Source: B1SED10-75 sp964636865 (GTDB lineage Bacteria; Bacillota; Dethiobacteria; DTU022; PWGO01). Taken from it: 64,000 nucleotides of DNA. Of the stretch, positions 51,816 through 61,163 are shown in pieces; the stretch's first letter is position 1; every line of letters begins with the position of its first letter. The notes under the pieces are model-generated. The model had not been told where the DNA came from and ran no database searches. It was given only the letters and a program-made list of their open reading frames with translations. Position numbers and translations under genes: made by a program. The stretch lies in assembly GCA_964636865.1 (NCBI GenBank), contig CAZWVJ010000007.1, positions 1 to 64,000 on the forward strand, read 5' to 3'.

Positions 51816-54281
51816 ATGTTTATGTTTGGAAGATTTACTGAGCGGGCTCAACAAGTATTAGTTTTGGCACAGGATGAAGCACGTCGGTTAAGTCATAACT
51901 TTATAGGTACTGAACACTTATTGTTGGGCCTGGTAAAAGAAGGAGCCGGCATAGCAGCCCGGGTATTACAAAATGCGGGTGTTGATTTTACTCAGTTGAG
52001 GCAGGAGGTAGAAAAAATAATCCCCCAGGGGGAGAAAAACCCTCCTCAATCCATCAGTTATACTCCCAGGGCAAAAAGAGTTATAGAATTGGCAATTGAA
52101 GAAAGCCAAAATCTAGGCCATAACTATGTAGGAACCGAGCATTTGCTGCTGGGTTTACTCAGAGAGGGTGAAGGTATAGCTGCTCAGGTTTTAACCAACA
52201 TGGGAATAGATTTAAAGAGAGCTCGTAAAGAGGTGATTCAATTGCTCGGAGGAGAGGAATCTTCTAGCAGCAGCGGCAGCCTTCGAGAAAGCAAGAGTGG
52301 GCAGCAAACTCCTACCGTGGATACTTTTGGGCGTGATCTGACCAGGTTGGCCCAGGAAGGCAAACTGGATCCTGTAGTAGGTAGGGAAAAAGAAATTGAA
52401 AGAGTTATACAGGTCTTGAGTCGTCGCACCAAAAATAATCCATGCCTAATAGGCGAGCCCGGAGTAGGCAAAACGGCAATTGCGGAAGGCCTGGCCCAAA
52501 AAATAGCAGAGGAAGATATTCCGGAAATTCTAAACGGCAAGAGAGTAGTAACTATAGAATTATCTGCCATAGTAGCCGGTACGAAGTACCGGGGCGAATT
52601 TGAAGAAAGGCTGCGCAAGCTGCTGCAAGAACTGCGACAGGCTGGCAATATCATTATGTTTATTGATGAACTGCATACCATCATTGGCGCCGGTGCGGCT
52701 GAAGGAGCTATAGATGCTTCTAATATTTTGAAACCAGCGCTGGCAAGAGGGGAACTGCAGTGTATCGGGGCTACTACTATCGATGAGTACCGGAAACACG
52801 TAGAAAGAGATTCTGCCCTGGAAAGGCGTTTCCAGCCTATCCAGGTTGAGGAGCCAACTAAAGAAGAAAGTGTAGCCATTCTTAAGGGTTTAAGAGATCG
52901 TTATGAAGCTCACCATAAGGTTAAAATTACCGATGAAGCTGTGGAGGCATCGGTGGCGTTATCAGATCGTTATATAACCGATCGCTACTTGCCGGATAAA
53001 GGTATTGACCTTATTGATGAGGCAGCTTCCCGGGTAAGGATTAAGAATTATACTACCCCGCCCGATCTTAAAGAAATGCAGGAAAAAGTTGAAAACCTTA
53101 AGCATGAAAAGGAAGCGGCAGTTAGAAACCAGGAATTTGAACTTGCAGCTAAGCTAAGAGATCAAGAACAAAAAATGAAGGAAGAACTGGATGAACTGAA
53201 AAAAGAGTGGGAACAGAAAAAGGGAGTATCTGATCAAGTAGTAGTTACAGAAGAGGATGTATCGTATATTGTATCCAGCTGGACAGGCATTCCTGTGCGA
53301 AAGATACTTGAAGAGGAATCAGAACGGTTGTTAAAACTTGAAGAGATTTTACATGAAAGAGTAATTGGCCAAAATGAAGCAGTGACAGCGGTTTCTAAGG
53401 CAGTCCGTAGAGCGCGTGCCGGTTTGAAGGATGTTAAAAGGCCTATTGGTTCTTTTATATTCCTTGGTCCTACCGGCGTAGGTAAGACTGAGCTTGGCCG
53501 AGCATTGGCGGAAGCTCTTTTCGGGGATGAAAAAGCTATTGTGAGACTGGACATGTCTGAATTTATGGAAAAGCATACTGTTGCCAGGCTTATAGGGGCA
53601 CCTCCGGGGTATGTAGGTTATGAGGAAGGAGGTCAATTAACGGAAAAAGTCCGGCGGAAGCCATATTCGGTAGTACTTTTTGATGAAATTGAAAAAGCTC
53701 ATCCCGATGTGTTTAACGCGCTGCTACAAATACTTGAGGATGGGCGTTTGACAGATGGAAAGGGCCGGACGGTAGACTTTCGAAATGCGGTGATCATTAT
53801 GACCTCTAATGTCGGTGCCATGTACATTAACAAACAACCCAAAGTAGGCTTTCGGGCGGATGATGAAAACAAAGATTATGAGCAAATGAAAGACAGGGTG
53901 CTGGAGGAATTAAGAAAAACTTTCCGGCCGGAGTTTCTTAACCGACTGGATGAAATAATTGTATTCCATGCCCTTAACGAAGAACATATCTTCCAGATAG
54001 TGGATATTATGCTGGAAGAGCTTAACCAGCGAGTGGCAGAATATAGTATGAAGTTGGAAATTTCTCAGGAGGCAAAAGATAAGCTGGTGAAAGAAGGTTT
54101 TGACCCTCAATTAGGAGCGAGACCTTTGCGGCGGGTCATTCAGAAACGCCTGGAAGACGGCATTTCCGAGGAAATGCTTCAAGGAAATATTTCTCCCGGC
54201 GATAATGTCCTGGTGGATGTAGATGAGGATGAAGGAGATTATGTTTTTAAAAAGAAAGAAGAGAGCAAAACCAAAAATTAA
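51816..54281 (+). CDS. clpC: ATP-dependent Clp protease ATP-binding subunit ClpC
   Basis: This 821-residue Hsp100 has an N-terminal double Clp-N repeat (about 1-145), AAA1 with Walker A GEPGVGKTA and Walker B IIMFIDELH, a UVR-containing middle coiled coil (about 415-465, MQEKVENLKHEKEAAVRNQ) for McsA/McsB or MecA contact, AAA2 with GPTGVGKTE and VVLFDEIEKAH, and the C-terminal D2-small domain. It unfolds substrates for ClpP. ATG 51816 follows TAGGAG. A strong terminator follows, so radA, its usual follower in Bacillus, is not joined. Confidence 0.96.
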   Translation: MFMFGRFTERAQQVLVLAQDEARRLSHNFIGTEHLLLGLVKEGAGIAARVLQNAGVDFTQLRQEVEKIIPQGEKNPPQSISYTPRAKRVIELAIEESQNLGHNYVGTEHLLLGLLREGEGIAAQVLTNMGIDLKRARKEVIQLLGGEESSSSSGSLRESKSGQQTPTVDTFGRDLTRLAQEGKLDPVVGREKEIERVIQVLSRRTKNNPCLIGEPGVGKTAIAEGLAQKIAEEDIPEILNGKRVVTIELSAIVAGTKYRGEFEERLRKLLQELRQAGNIIMFIDELHTIIGAGAAEGAIDASNILKPALARGELQCIGATTIDEYRKHVERDSALERRFQPIQVEEPTKEESVAILKGLRDRYEAHHKVKITDEAVEASVALSDRYITDRYLPDKGIDLIDEAASRVRIKNYTTPPDLKEMQEKVENLKHEKEAAVRNQEFELAAKLRDQEQKMKEELDELKKEWEQKKGVSDQVVVTEEDVSYIVSSWTGIPVRKILEEESERLLKLEEILHERVIGQNEAVTAVSKAVRRARAGLKDVKRPIGSFIFLGPTGVGKTELGRALAEALFGDEKAIVRLDMSEFMEKHTVARLIGAPPGYVGYEEGGQLTEKVRRKPYSVVLFDEIEKAHPDVFNALLQILEDGRLTDGKGRTVDFRNAVIIMTSNVGAMYINKQPKVGFRADDENKDYEQMKDRVLEELRKTFRPEFLNRLDEIIVFHALNEEHIFQIVDIMLEELNQRVAEYSMKLEISQEAKDKLVKEGFDPQLGARPLRRVIQKRLEDGISEEMLQGNISPGDNVLVDVDEDEGDYVFKKKEESKTKN

Positions 54282-54288
54282 AAAAAAG

Positions 54289-54327
54289 AAAGGGGCTAAC
54301 TCAAAAGTGATTTGGGTTAGCCCCTCT
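54289..54327 (+). terminator. Rho-independent terminator after clpC
   Basis: AGGGGCTAAC (54289-54298) pairs perfectly with GTTAGCCCCT (54314-54323), followed by CTTTT. Confidence 0.9.
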
Positions 54328-54428
54328 TTTAATACCGACGGCATCCTATTCTTTTAATAAATCTTGTTTTTTTCTCATTAAAGAAGATAATAGCTTAAGA
54401 ATAAAAATATTAGTATTTTTTGTATCGT

Positions 54429-54457
54429 TTTAAAATAAGGAATTTTGAGAATAGAAT
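54429..54457 (+). promoter_or_regulatory. Candidate promoter of the acs operon
   Basis: TTTAAA (54429-54434), a 17-bp spacer and TAGAAT (54452-54457) lie about 110 bp before cooC. The match is moderate. Confidence 0.3.
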
Positions 54458-54492
54458 AACTTTCACAATGGGAAAGGATTTATTTTTAACTT

Positions 54493-54508
54493 CGTCGAAT
54501 ATGTCGAA
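54493..54508 (+). promoter_or_regulatory. Tandem Spo0A-box-like repeats upstream of the acs operon
   Basis: CGTCGAA (54493-54499) and TGTCGAA (54502-54508) are a one-mismatch and an exact Spo0A core in the same direction, 9 bp apart. They also form the imperfect palindrome CTTCG...CGAAG. The pairing is more notable than a single 7-mer, but control by Spo0A is only a guess. Confidence 0.25.
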
Positions 54509-54566
54509 GGTGTGGATTAAGTGTGTTTTATAAAAACTAACTTTGATGATTTGGAGTGACTCGCTT

Positions 54567-55325
54567 GTGAAAATTGCTGTTTCCGGAAAGGGAGGAGTAG
54601 GTAAGACTACTCTTTCAGCAGGGTTAATACAAAGTTATGCTGATTCCGGCGATGTGGTGTATAGTATTGATGCGGATCCGGACACAAGTTTAGGCATTAC
54701 TCTGGGCATTAAGGAGGACAAGCTGGATGAATTAGTTCCCCTTATAGATATGAAAGAAGTTATAGAAGAAAAAAACAAAGGTGGAGGTGTCCTGGTTGAT
54801 CTAAACCCTGAAATTGAAAATGTGCTCAATGAGTACAGTTTACAAATAGGAAATATAAAATTTTTAAAAATGGGAGGGGTAAAACAGGGAGGATCAGCTT
54901 GCTATTGCAAGGAAAATTCCTTCCTGCAGTCTTTACTAAATTCTCTTTTACTGGATAAGGTAGAACCGGTAATAATTGATATGAGCGCCGGTATTGAACA
55001 TCTGACCAGGGGGACGGCAAGGGGAGTAGATGCTATCCTGGTGGTGACGGAACCTACCACAACCAGTGTGAAAACTGCCGGAGTGGTAAAAAAGTTGGCT
55101 CATGATCTGGGCATTGATAGGGTTTTTATTGCAGGTAACAAGATACGGACTAAGGCGGACCGTGATTTCATATCAGATGCATTTTCCGAAGATGAAATAA
55201 TAGGCATGATCTCGTTTGAAGAAGAATTGTTATCGAATGCTCAAAAAACAGGCACAGTCAATAAATATTCCAATATTAAAGGGATTAAGGATATTTGGAA
55301 AAAGCTTATGGGGGGTGAAAAATAA
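54567..55325 (+). CDS. cooC: CooC/AcsF-like nickel-insertion ATPase (second copy)
   Basis: This roughly 252-residue MinD/ParA-type ATPase has GKGGVGKTT at residues 7-15, SIDADPDTSLG, the CXC pair C112-x-C114 in GSACYCKE that binds nickel/zinc in CooC, and DMSAGIEHLTRG. It inserts or delivers nickel to CODH and perhaps ACS. GTG 54567 after TTGGAG is preferred to TTG 54543. It is immediately upstream (66 bp) of the CODH gene. It is clearly divergent from the copy at 10261, so the two are not a recent duplication. Confidence 0.88.
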   Translation: MKIAVSGKGGVGKTTLSAGLIQSYADSGDVVYSIDADPDTSLGITLGIKEDKLDELVPLIDMKEVIEEKNKGGGVLVDLNPEIENVLNEYSLQIGNIKFLKMGGVKQGGSACYCKENSFLQSLLNSLLLDKVEPVIIDMSAGIEHLTRGTARGVDAILVVTEPTTTSVKTAGVVKKLAHDLGIDRVFIAGNKIRTKADRDFISDAFSEDEIIGMISFEEELLSNAQKTGTVNKYSNIKGIKDIWKKLMGGEK

Positions 55326-55391
55326 GGAGTTTTTTAATTTAAATTATTTAAGGTTTATCATTGGGGATAAAAATGAAGGAGGTTAGAAAAC

Positions 55392-57371
55392 ATGTCTGCA
55401 GAAGAAAAAGAAAAAAAGAAAAAAGTTGATCCCAGAAGAACCATTGATCCTGCTGCTTTAGAGGTTTATGACAAAAACGATGGCCAGGTAGAAACGGCGT
55501 ATGATCGTTATGTTAAGATGCAGCCTCAATGTAATTTTGGGCGTACAGGAGTTTGCTGCCGTATTTGTCTTCAAGGGCCTTGCCGGATTACCAAAAAAAC
55601 TTCCAAAGGTGTTTGCGGCGCCCACGGCTACACTATTGTAGCCAGAAATTTGATCAGGGCTATATGTGGCGGAACCGGTGCTCATGCCGACCACAGCCGG
55701 CATATGATTTATACATTGACGGAGATGTTTGAAGGTAAAGCGGGTGACTACAAAATTGAAGATTTTGATAAGCTTTACCGGGTTGCGGATCGCCTGGGTA
55801 TTTCCCGGGAAGGGAAAAGCGACGAAGATTTACTGAAGGAAGTGTATAATTGCGCGGTTTCCGATTTCACCAAACTGGATGATGAGCCCTGTAAATGGTT
55901 GGAAACTACCGTAGTACCGGATCGGTTGAAAAAATTCCAGGAGTGCAGTGTTTCCCCGCGTAGTGTTCATACCACTATCAGCGAGGTTATGGGCCAGACT
56001 CACATGGGGGTAGACTCGGACCCTGTTAACTTGATTTTTCAAGGCTTAAAGTCCTCCTTGGCGGATTATGTGTGTATGCATATTGCCACCGATATTTCTG
56101 ACATCTTGTTTGGGACCCCCAAGCCGGTTCAAACCGAAGCTAACATGGGCGTAATCGATCCAGAAATGGTTAATATTGCTTTACACGGGCATAACCCCTT
56201 GCTTAGTGAGATGATTGTGCGCGTGTCTCGGGAAATGACAGATGAAGCAAAGGAAGCGGGAGCCAAAGGAGTTAAGTGCATGGGTATTTGCTGCACCGGC
56301 AATGAAGTGCTTATGCGCCAGGGAGTACCGAAGCTTACTAACTTCCTCTCCCAAGAATTGCCCATCATGACAGGGGCGTTAGATGCCATGGTTGTAGACG
56401 TACAGTGCATAATGCCGAGTGTTCAGGCAGTTTCCGAATGTTTCAATACCCGGATTATTACTACTATGTCGCATTCCAAGATTCCCGGCGCCTACCACGT
56501 AGATTTTGATGAAGAACATGCCATGGAAAAAGCAAAAGAAGTGGTCCGTATAGCTATTGAAGGTTATAAGGAGCGGGATGAATCTAAAATTGATATTCCT
56601 GACTACACCCACAATGTGACTGCCGGCTTCAGTTTTGAGACTATGGAAGAAATACTCGGTGCGGTTAGCCCCGATGCCCCTATTAAGGCGGTGACGGATG
56701 CGGTTGATTCCGGACAGCTAAGAGGAGTAGTGCTTTTTGCCGGTTGTAATAACTTAAGAGTAATGCATGATCAAAGCCATTCCCATTTAATAAAGGAATT
56801 GGCTAAAAATAATGTATTGATGGTGGCCACCGGCTGTGCTGCCGGTACTGCAGCCAAAATGGGCTTGATGAATGCGGATGCGGTAGAAGAGTATGCCGGT
56901 GATGGGCTAAAAGCCTTTATTAACCAGCTGAACGAAGCTAATGCCGACAAACTGGACGGAAACAAATTGCCTTTGGTTTTCCACATGGGCTCCTGTGTTG
57001 ACAATACCCGGGCTTACGATTTTACCAATGCTTTGGCAGCTCAGTGGGGCGTTGATACTCCCAAGGTGCCTTTTGTGGCCTCGGCTCCGGAAGCCATGAG
57101 TGAGAAGGCGGTTTCCATCGGAAGCTGGTGTGTAACCCTGGGTATTCCCACTCATGTTGGTGTTGTTCCTGAAGTAACTGGCAGTGAGTTGGTTAACGGT
57201 GTAGCTTTGCAAATTGCTCAGGATGTGTATGGCGGTTACTTTATATGGGAAGAAGATATCGAGAAATCTGTAGAAAAGATCCTGGCAGCTCTTGATGAGC
57301 GGAGCTGGAAACTAAGAGTTCATCAGCAGGCTGCTGAAAAATACGAAACTACCCTTTCCAAAACTTGGTAG
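55392..57371 (+). CDS. acsA: Anaerobic Ni-carbon monoxide dehydrogenase catalytic subunit
   Basis: This 659-residue CODH reversibly converts CO2 + 2e- + 2H+ to CO at a Ni-Fe-S C-cluster. N-terminal cysteines at about 47, 55, 56, 59, 64 and 75 (CNFGRTGVCCRICLQGPC) match the D- and B-cluster ligands. C-cluster residues are suggested by HADHSRH, FAGCNN, ATGCAAGTAAK, HMGSCVD and GSWCVT. Its place next to acsB makes it the CODH half of the CODH/ACS complex (AcsA) rather than a solitary CooS. ATG 55392 follows AAGGAGG; acsB starts 33 bp later. Confidence 0.95.
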   Translation: MSAEEKEKKKKVDPRRTIDPAALEVYDKNDGQVETAYDRYVKMQPQCNFGRTGVCCRICLQGPCRITKKTSKGVCGAHGYTIVARNLIRAICGGTGAHADHSRHMIYTLTEMFEGKAGDYKIEDFDKLYRVADRLGISREGKSDEDLLKEVYNCAVSDFTKLDDEPCKWLETTVVPDRLKKFQECSVSPRSVHTTISEVMGQTHMGVDSDPVNLIFQGLKSSLADYVCMHIATDISDILFGTPKPVQTEANMGVIDPEMVNIALHGHNPLLSEMIVRVSREMTDEAKEAGAKGVKCMGICCTGNEVLMRQGVPKLTNFLSQELPIMTGALDAMVVDVQCIMPSVQAVSECFNTRIITTMSHSKIPGAYHVDFDEEHAMEKAKEVVRIAIEGYKERDESKIDIPDYTHNVTAGFSFETMEEILGAVSPDAPIKAVTDAVDSGQLRGVVLFAGCNNLRVMHDQSHSHLIKELAKNNVLMVATGCAAGTAAKMGLMNADAVEEYAGDGLKAFINQLNEANADKLDGNKLPLVFHMGSCVDNTRAYDFTNALAAQWGVDTPKVPFVASAPEAMSEKAVSIGSWCVTLGIPTHVGVVPEVTGSELVNGVALQIAQDVYGGYFIWEEDIEKSVEKILAALDERSWKLRVHQQAAEKYETTLSKTW

Positions 57372-57403
57372 GGAATACCCGGAAAGATAAGGAGGAATGA
57401 ACA

Positions 57404-59620
57404 ATGACAGAAACCGGTGGTGTTATAGCAAAAGAATGGCAAGAGTCATTTGAGGAATTATTTGACGGTGCTATAGACGAATCAAATCCGCCAGTTAAGC
57501 TTTTTGAGCATGCTTATGAGGGTGCTGTAATTGCTACCAGCTACGCCGAGATTTTGCTGAATCAAGCTATAAGGCGTTATGGAGCTGAGCAAGAGATTAA
57601 GTACCCCGATACGGGATACTACTTGCCTGTAATCAGGGCACTTAGCGGCGAGGCGGTTACCAAGCTAGGAGATCTGCCTCCCATCTTAAACCGCATGCGG
57701 AATCAAGTGCGGGAAGAGTTGAATTTTTATAATGCCCGGTTATGTGGTGAAGCCACTGCTTATGCGGCGGAGATAATCGAGGCAATTAACTATCTTGATC
57801 CGGAAAAAGAACATGTGCCCCCGTGGACCGGCTTTTTGGGTGACCCTGTGGTGCGCCGTTACGGTATCCTGTTAGTGGACTGGACTATTCCCGGGCAAGC
57901 TGTTATCACAGGTAAAGCTAAATCTACCGAAGCCCTGGCTAAAATCATTCAGGATTTGCAGGCAAAAGGCTTCATGATTTTTATGGCTTATGAGGTAGTG
58001 GATCAGGCCATAGACGCAGGTTTGAAGCTTGGTATTGATTTTATAGCATTTCCGCTGGGCAATTTTACTCAGGTGATTCATGCGGTTAACTACGCATTGC
58101 GGGCAGGTATTGCTTTTGGCGGTATTCCACCCGGAGAGCGGGAAAACACCCGTGATTACCAGCGACGCCGCGTACGCGCCTTTGTTCTCCACTTTGGAGA
58201 AAGGGATGAAGTCCAAATTGCAGCTCACTTTGCGGCTATTTTCCTTGGCTTCCCCGTAATTACCGATCAGGAGCTACCTGAAGACGAACAGATTCCTAAC
58301 TGGTATGTTTCCAACCCCAATTATGATGATATTGTTCAGGTGGCCATGGAAATCAGGGGCATTAAGTTGAAAATAGTGGAAATTCCTATTCCCATCACGG
58401 TGGGACCGGCATTTGAAGGTGAGGTAATCCGTAAAGGAGACATGCATGTAGAGTTTGGCGGTCCTAAAAACATCGGCTTTGAACTTGTGGAGATGGTAGA
58501 TGAAAACGAAGTCGAAGATGGCAGAATCGATGTCATCGGACCTGAAATGGATGAAATGGAAGAAGGTAGTTCCATGCCCATAGGTCTTGTAGTTAAAATT
58601 TTTGGCCGTAAGATGCAGGAAGATTTTGAAGGAGTACTAGAGCGCCGCATTCACTACTTTGTTAATTACGGCGAAGGGCTGTTCCATATGGCCCAGCGTG
58701 ATACGGTTTGGATGAGGGTAAGTAAAGATGCGGTAGCTAAAGGCTTTAAGGCTCGGGATTTTGGGGAATTGATGATTGCCAAATTCAAAGACGACTTTCC
58801 CTCAATTGTGGACCGGGTGCAGGTAACTGTGATTACCGACAAAGATAAAGTGGAAGAAGAAAAAGCGCGGGCCCAGCAATTTTATGAGTCACGCGACGAA
58901 AGGCTGCGGGGCTTGACTGATGAATCTGTGGAGGAATTTTACTCTTGCATCCTCTGTCAGTCTTTTGCTCCTAACCATTGCTGTGTGGTTACTCCGGAAC
59001 GTTTGGGTCTTTGTGGCGCTGTAAGCTGGCTAGACGGTAAAGCTTCTTATGAGATTGATCCCAACGGGCCTTGCCGTCCTATTAAAAAAGAAGGTCTTAT
59101 TGATGAAGAAAAGGGCATCTGGGAGTCGGTTAACGAATATGTTTATACGAATACAAACCGTTCTATTGAAGAATGCTCCCTCTACAGTTTTATGGATCGC
59201 CCCATGACTTCCTGCGGTTGTTTTGAATGTATAATGGCCATCGTTCCCGAAGCTAACGGGGTTATGATTACCACCAGGGAATATGGTGGAGAAACACCCT
59301 GCGGTATGAGCTTTTCTACCCTGGCCGGTTCTGTGGGTGGCGGAGTCCAGACGCCCGGTTTCATGGGCCACGGGCGCGGTTATGTGCTTAGCCGGAAATT
59401 CATCAAAGCAGACGGGGGATTGGCCCGTCTGATTTGGATGCCTACGGAGCTTAAGGAATCTGTAAAAGAGGAATTAACTGAAAGAGCTAAAGAAGACGGC
59501 CTCGGGGAGGATTTCATCGATAAAGTTGCTGATGAAACAGTAGGCGTAACTGCTGAAGAAATCCTGCCGTTTCTGGAAGAAAAAGGGCATCCGGCCCTTG
59601 AAATGGAAACGTTGATGTAA
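57404..59620 (+). CDS. acsB: Acetyl-CoA synthase, CODH/ACS complex
   Basis: This 738-residue enzyme joins methyl (from the corrinoid protein), CO and CoA into acetyl-CoA. The six A-cluster cysteines fall at 515, 518, 527, 537, 604 and 606 (SCILCQSF, NHCCVV, LCGAVSW, CGCFEC), which is the Moorella spacing (506, 509, 518, 528, 595, 597) shifted by exactly nine. A full N-terminal CODH-binding domain is present, so this is the bacterial form. ATG 57404 follows AAGGAGG. A terminator-like hairpin follows before acsC. Confidence 0.96.
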   Translation: MTETGGVIAKEWQESFEELFDGAIDESNPPVKLFEHAYEGAVIATSYAEILLNQAIRRYGAEQEIKYPDTGYYLPVIRALSGEAVTKLGDLPPILNRMRNQVREELNFYNARLCGEATAYAAEIIEAINYLDPEKEHVPPWTGFLGDPVVRRYGILLVDWTIPGQAVITGKAKSTEALAKIIQDLQAKGFMIFMAYEVVDQAIDAGLKLGIDFIAFPLGNFTQVIHAVNYALRAGIAFGGIPPGERENTRDYQRRRVRAFVLHFGERDEVQIAAHFAAIFLGFPVITDQELPEDEQIPNWYVSNPNYDDIVQVAMEIRGIKLKIVEIPIPITVGPAFEGEVIRKGDMHVEFGGPKNIGFELVEMVDENEVEDGRIDVIGPEMDEMEEGSSMPIGLVVKIFGRKMQEDFEGVLERRIHYFVNYGEGLFHMAQRDTVWMRVSKDAVAKGFKARDFGELMIAKFKDDFPSIVDRVQVTVITDKDKVEEEKARAQQFYESRDERLRGLTDESVEEFYSCILCQSFAPNHCCVVTPERLGLCGAVSWLDGKASYEIDPNGPCRPIKKEGLIDEEKGIWESVNEYVYTNTNRSIEECSLYSFMDRPMTSCGCFECIMAIVPEANGVMITTREYGGETPCGMSFSTLAGSVGGGVQTPGFMGHGRGYVLSRKFIKADGGLARLIWMPTELKESVKEELTERAKEDGLGEDFIDKVADETVGVTAEEILPFLEEKGHPALEMETLM

Positions 59621-59633
59621 TTTGAATGCAGAG

Positions 59634-59686
59634 GAACCACCCGGTGGAGGCAAACTATGAAACCGGGTGCGGTTTCTCTTTTTTTG
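59634..59686 (+). terminator. Terminator/attenuator hairpin between acsB and acsC
   Basis: ACCCGGT (59639-59645) pairs with ACCGGGT (59662-59668), extended by GAACC/GGTTT, and is followed by CTCTTTTTTT. Being inside the operon it probably lowers expression of acsC-metF relative to acsAB or is bypassed. Confidence 0.75.
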
Positions 59687-59748
59687 ATATTTAATTAGTA
59701 TGCTAGGAGCTAAGAGGGAAAATATAATTAAAGAAAGGGGTAGAAAGT

Positions 59749-61077
59749 ATGGCTTTAACAGGTCTGGAAATTTATAAGCACCTGCCAAAAACTAATTGTA
59801 AAGAATGTGGCTACCCTACCTGCCTGGCTTTTGCCATGGCTTTGGCCGGGGGTAAGACTTCGCTGGATAAGTGCCCATATATTAGCGAGGAAGGCAAGGC
59901 TGCGTTGGATTCTGCGGCGGCTCCTCCTATTAACCTGGTTAAAGTGGGTACCGGTGATTATGAAGTGGAAATGGGTGATGAAACGGAACTTTTCCGCCAT
60001 GATAAGCGTTTTTACCATCCTACCGGTATAGCAGTTGTTATCAGTGATAGCGAAGACGTAGAAGCAAAAGCAGCTAAATTTGATGACTTGGAATTTGATC
60101 GGGTTGGTTTACACTATGTAACTGATCTGGCAGCTATAACGAATGACTCCGGAGATGCCGGAAAATTTAAAGAAGCAGTGGAAAAAGTAGCCGGTAAAAC
60201 ACAGAAGGCGCTGGTTTTGGTCAGTGAAGATCCAAGCGTGATGGAGGGCGCCTTAGGAGCTGTGGCTGACCGTAAGCCTTTGGTATATGCAGCCACCAAT
60301 GATAATTATGAAAAGATGGCCGAGCTGGCAAAGGCCAATGGCTGTCCATTGGCGGTTCGTGGCAATGATCTTCACGATACGGCAGAATTGGTAAAGAAAG
60401 TAGAGGAAACAGGGCATAAAGAACTGGTTATAGACAGTGGTGCCAGGGAAACCAGCCAGGTATTGGCCGATCTGACCCAAATGCGTCGCCTGGCAGTGAA
60501 GAAAAAGTTTCGTGCTTTTGGTTATCCCACTATTGCCATCACCACCAAGGACGATCCTCAAGAGGAAATTGCGCAGGCCGGGGTTTACGTGAGCAAATAT
60601 GCCAGTGTGGTTATGCTCAAGGCATGTGAAAAGCAGCAGTTACTGCCTTTATTATCCTGGAGGCAAAACCTCTTTACCGATCCGCAGAAACCTATTGCGG
60701 TAGAGCCCGGGCTTTATGAAGTTGGTGATGTATCGGAAGAATCTCCTGTCTTTTGTACAACTAACTTTTCTTTGACTTACTTTATAGTAGAGGGAGAAGT
60801 AGAAGGTTCACGTATTCCCAGTTATATTCTTTCGGTGGACACCGGTGGAATATCTGTTTTGACTGCTTATGCAGACAATAAATTTTCTGCCGAGACTATA
60901 ACTGAAGCCATCAAAAACCATGGGCTTGAAGATAAAGTTAAGCATAAGAAAATAATTATTCCCGGGCATGTGGCTGTATTGAAAGGTATGTTGGAAGAAG
61001 AATCAGGCTGGGAAGTAGAAGTAGGCCCCCGGGAAGCAGCCGGAATACCCAAGTTTGCCAAGGAAAAGTTCGCCTAA
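59749..61077 (+). CDS. acsC: Corrinoid iron-sulfur protein large subunit
   Basis: This 442-residue subunit carries the 4Fe-4S cluster and part of the cobamide site of the methyl carrier. Cluster cysteines C17, C20, C25 and C42 (TNCKECGYPTC ... DKC) match the CFeSP large subunit exactly in pattern. A TIM-barrel domain follows, and the C-terminal domain (LTYFIVEGEVEGSRIPSYILSVDTGG) cradles the corrinoid. ATG 59749 follows AAAGGGG. It works with AcsD and receives the methyl group from AcsE. Confidence 0.95.
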   Translation: MALTGLEIYKHLPKTNCKECGYPTCLAFAMALAGGKTSLDKCPYISEEGKAALDSAAAPPINLVKVGTGDYEVEMGDETELFRHDKRFYHPTGIAVVISDSEDVEAKAAKFDDLEFDRVGLHYVTDLAAITNDSGDAGKFKEAVEKVAGKTQKALVLVSEDPSVMEGALGAVADRKPLVYAATNDNYEKMAELAKANGCPLAVRGNDLHDTAELVKKVEETGHKELVIDSGARETSQVLADLTQMRRLAVKKKFRAFGYPTIAITTKDDPQEEIAQAGVYVSKYASVVMLKACEKQQLLPLLSWRQNLFTDPQKPIAVEPGLYEVGDVSEESPVFCTTNFSLTYFIVEGEVEGSRIPSYILSVDTGGISVLTAYADNKFSAETITEAIKNHGLEDKVKHKKIIIPGHVAVLKGMLEEESGWEVEVGPREAAGIPKFAKEKFA

Positions 61078-61100
61078 GCAAGCCGGGAAGTTTTTTTGAA

Positions 61101-61143
61101 AAACTCATGTAAATTGAGTTTAAATGTTTATGAGTATAAACTC
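61101..61143 (+). promoter_or_regulatory. Mutually exclusive hairpins in the acsC-acsD gap
   Basis: GAGTTTA (61116-61122) can pair backward with AAACTC (61101-61106) or forward with TAAACTC (61137-61143). The two folds exclude each other, and the second ends just before the acsD ribosome binding site. A regulatory switch is possible but unproven. Confidence 0.35.
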
Positions 61144-61163
61144 TTGTGGAAAGGAGAGTTAAG

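Noticed and set aside
52238..52879. 213-codon - strand ORF
   Set aside because: Antisense shadow of clpC, Ser-rich, no domain.
54468..54533. 21-codon ORF upstream of cooC
   Set aside because: No ribosome binding site and it covers the Spo0A-like boxes; better seen as regulatory DNA.
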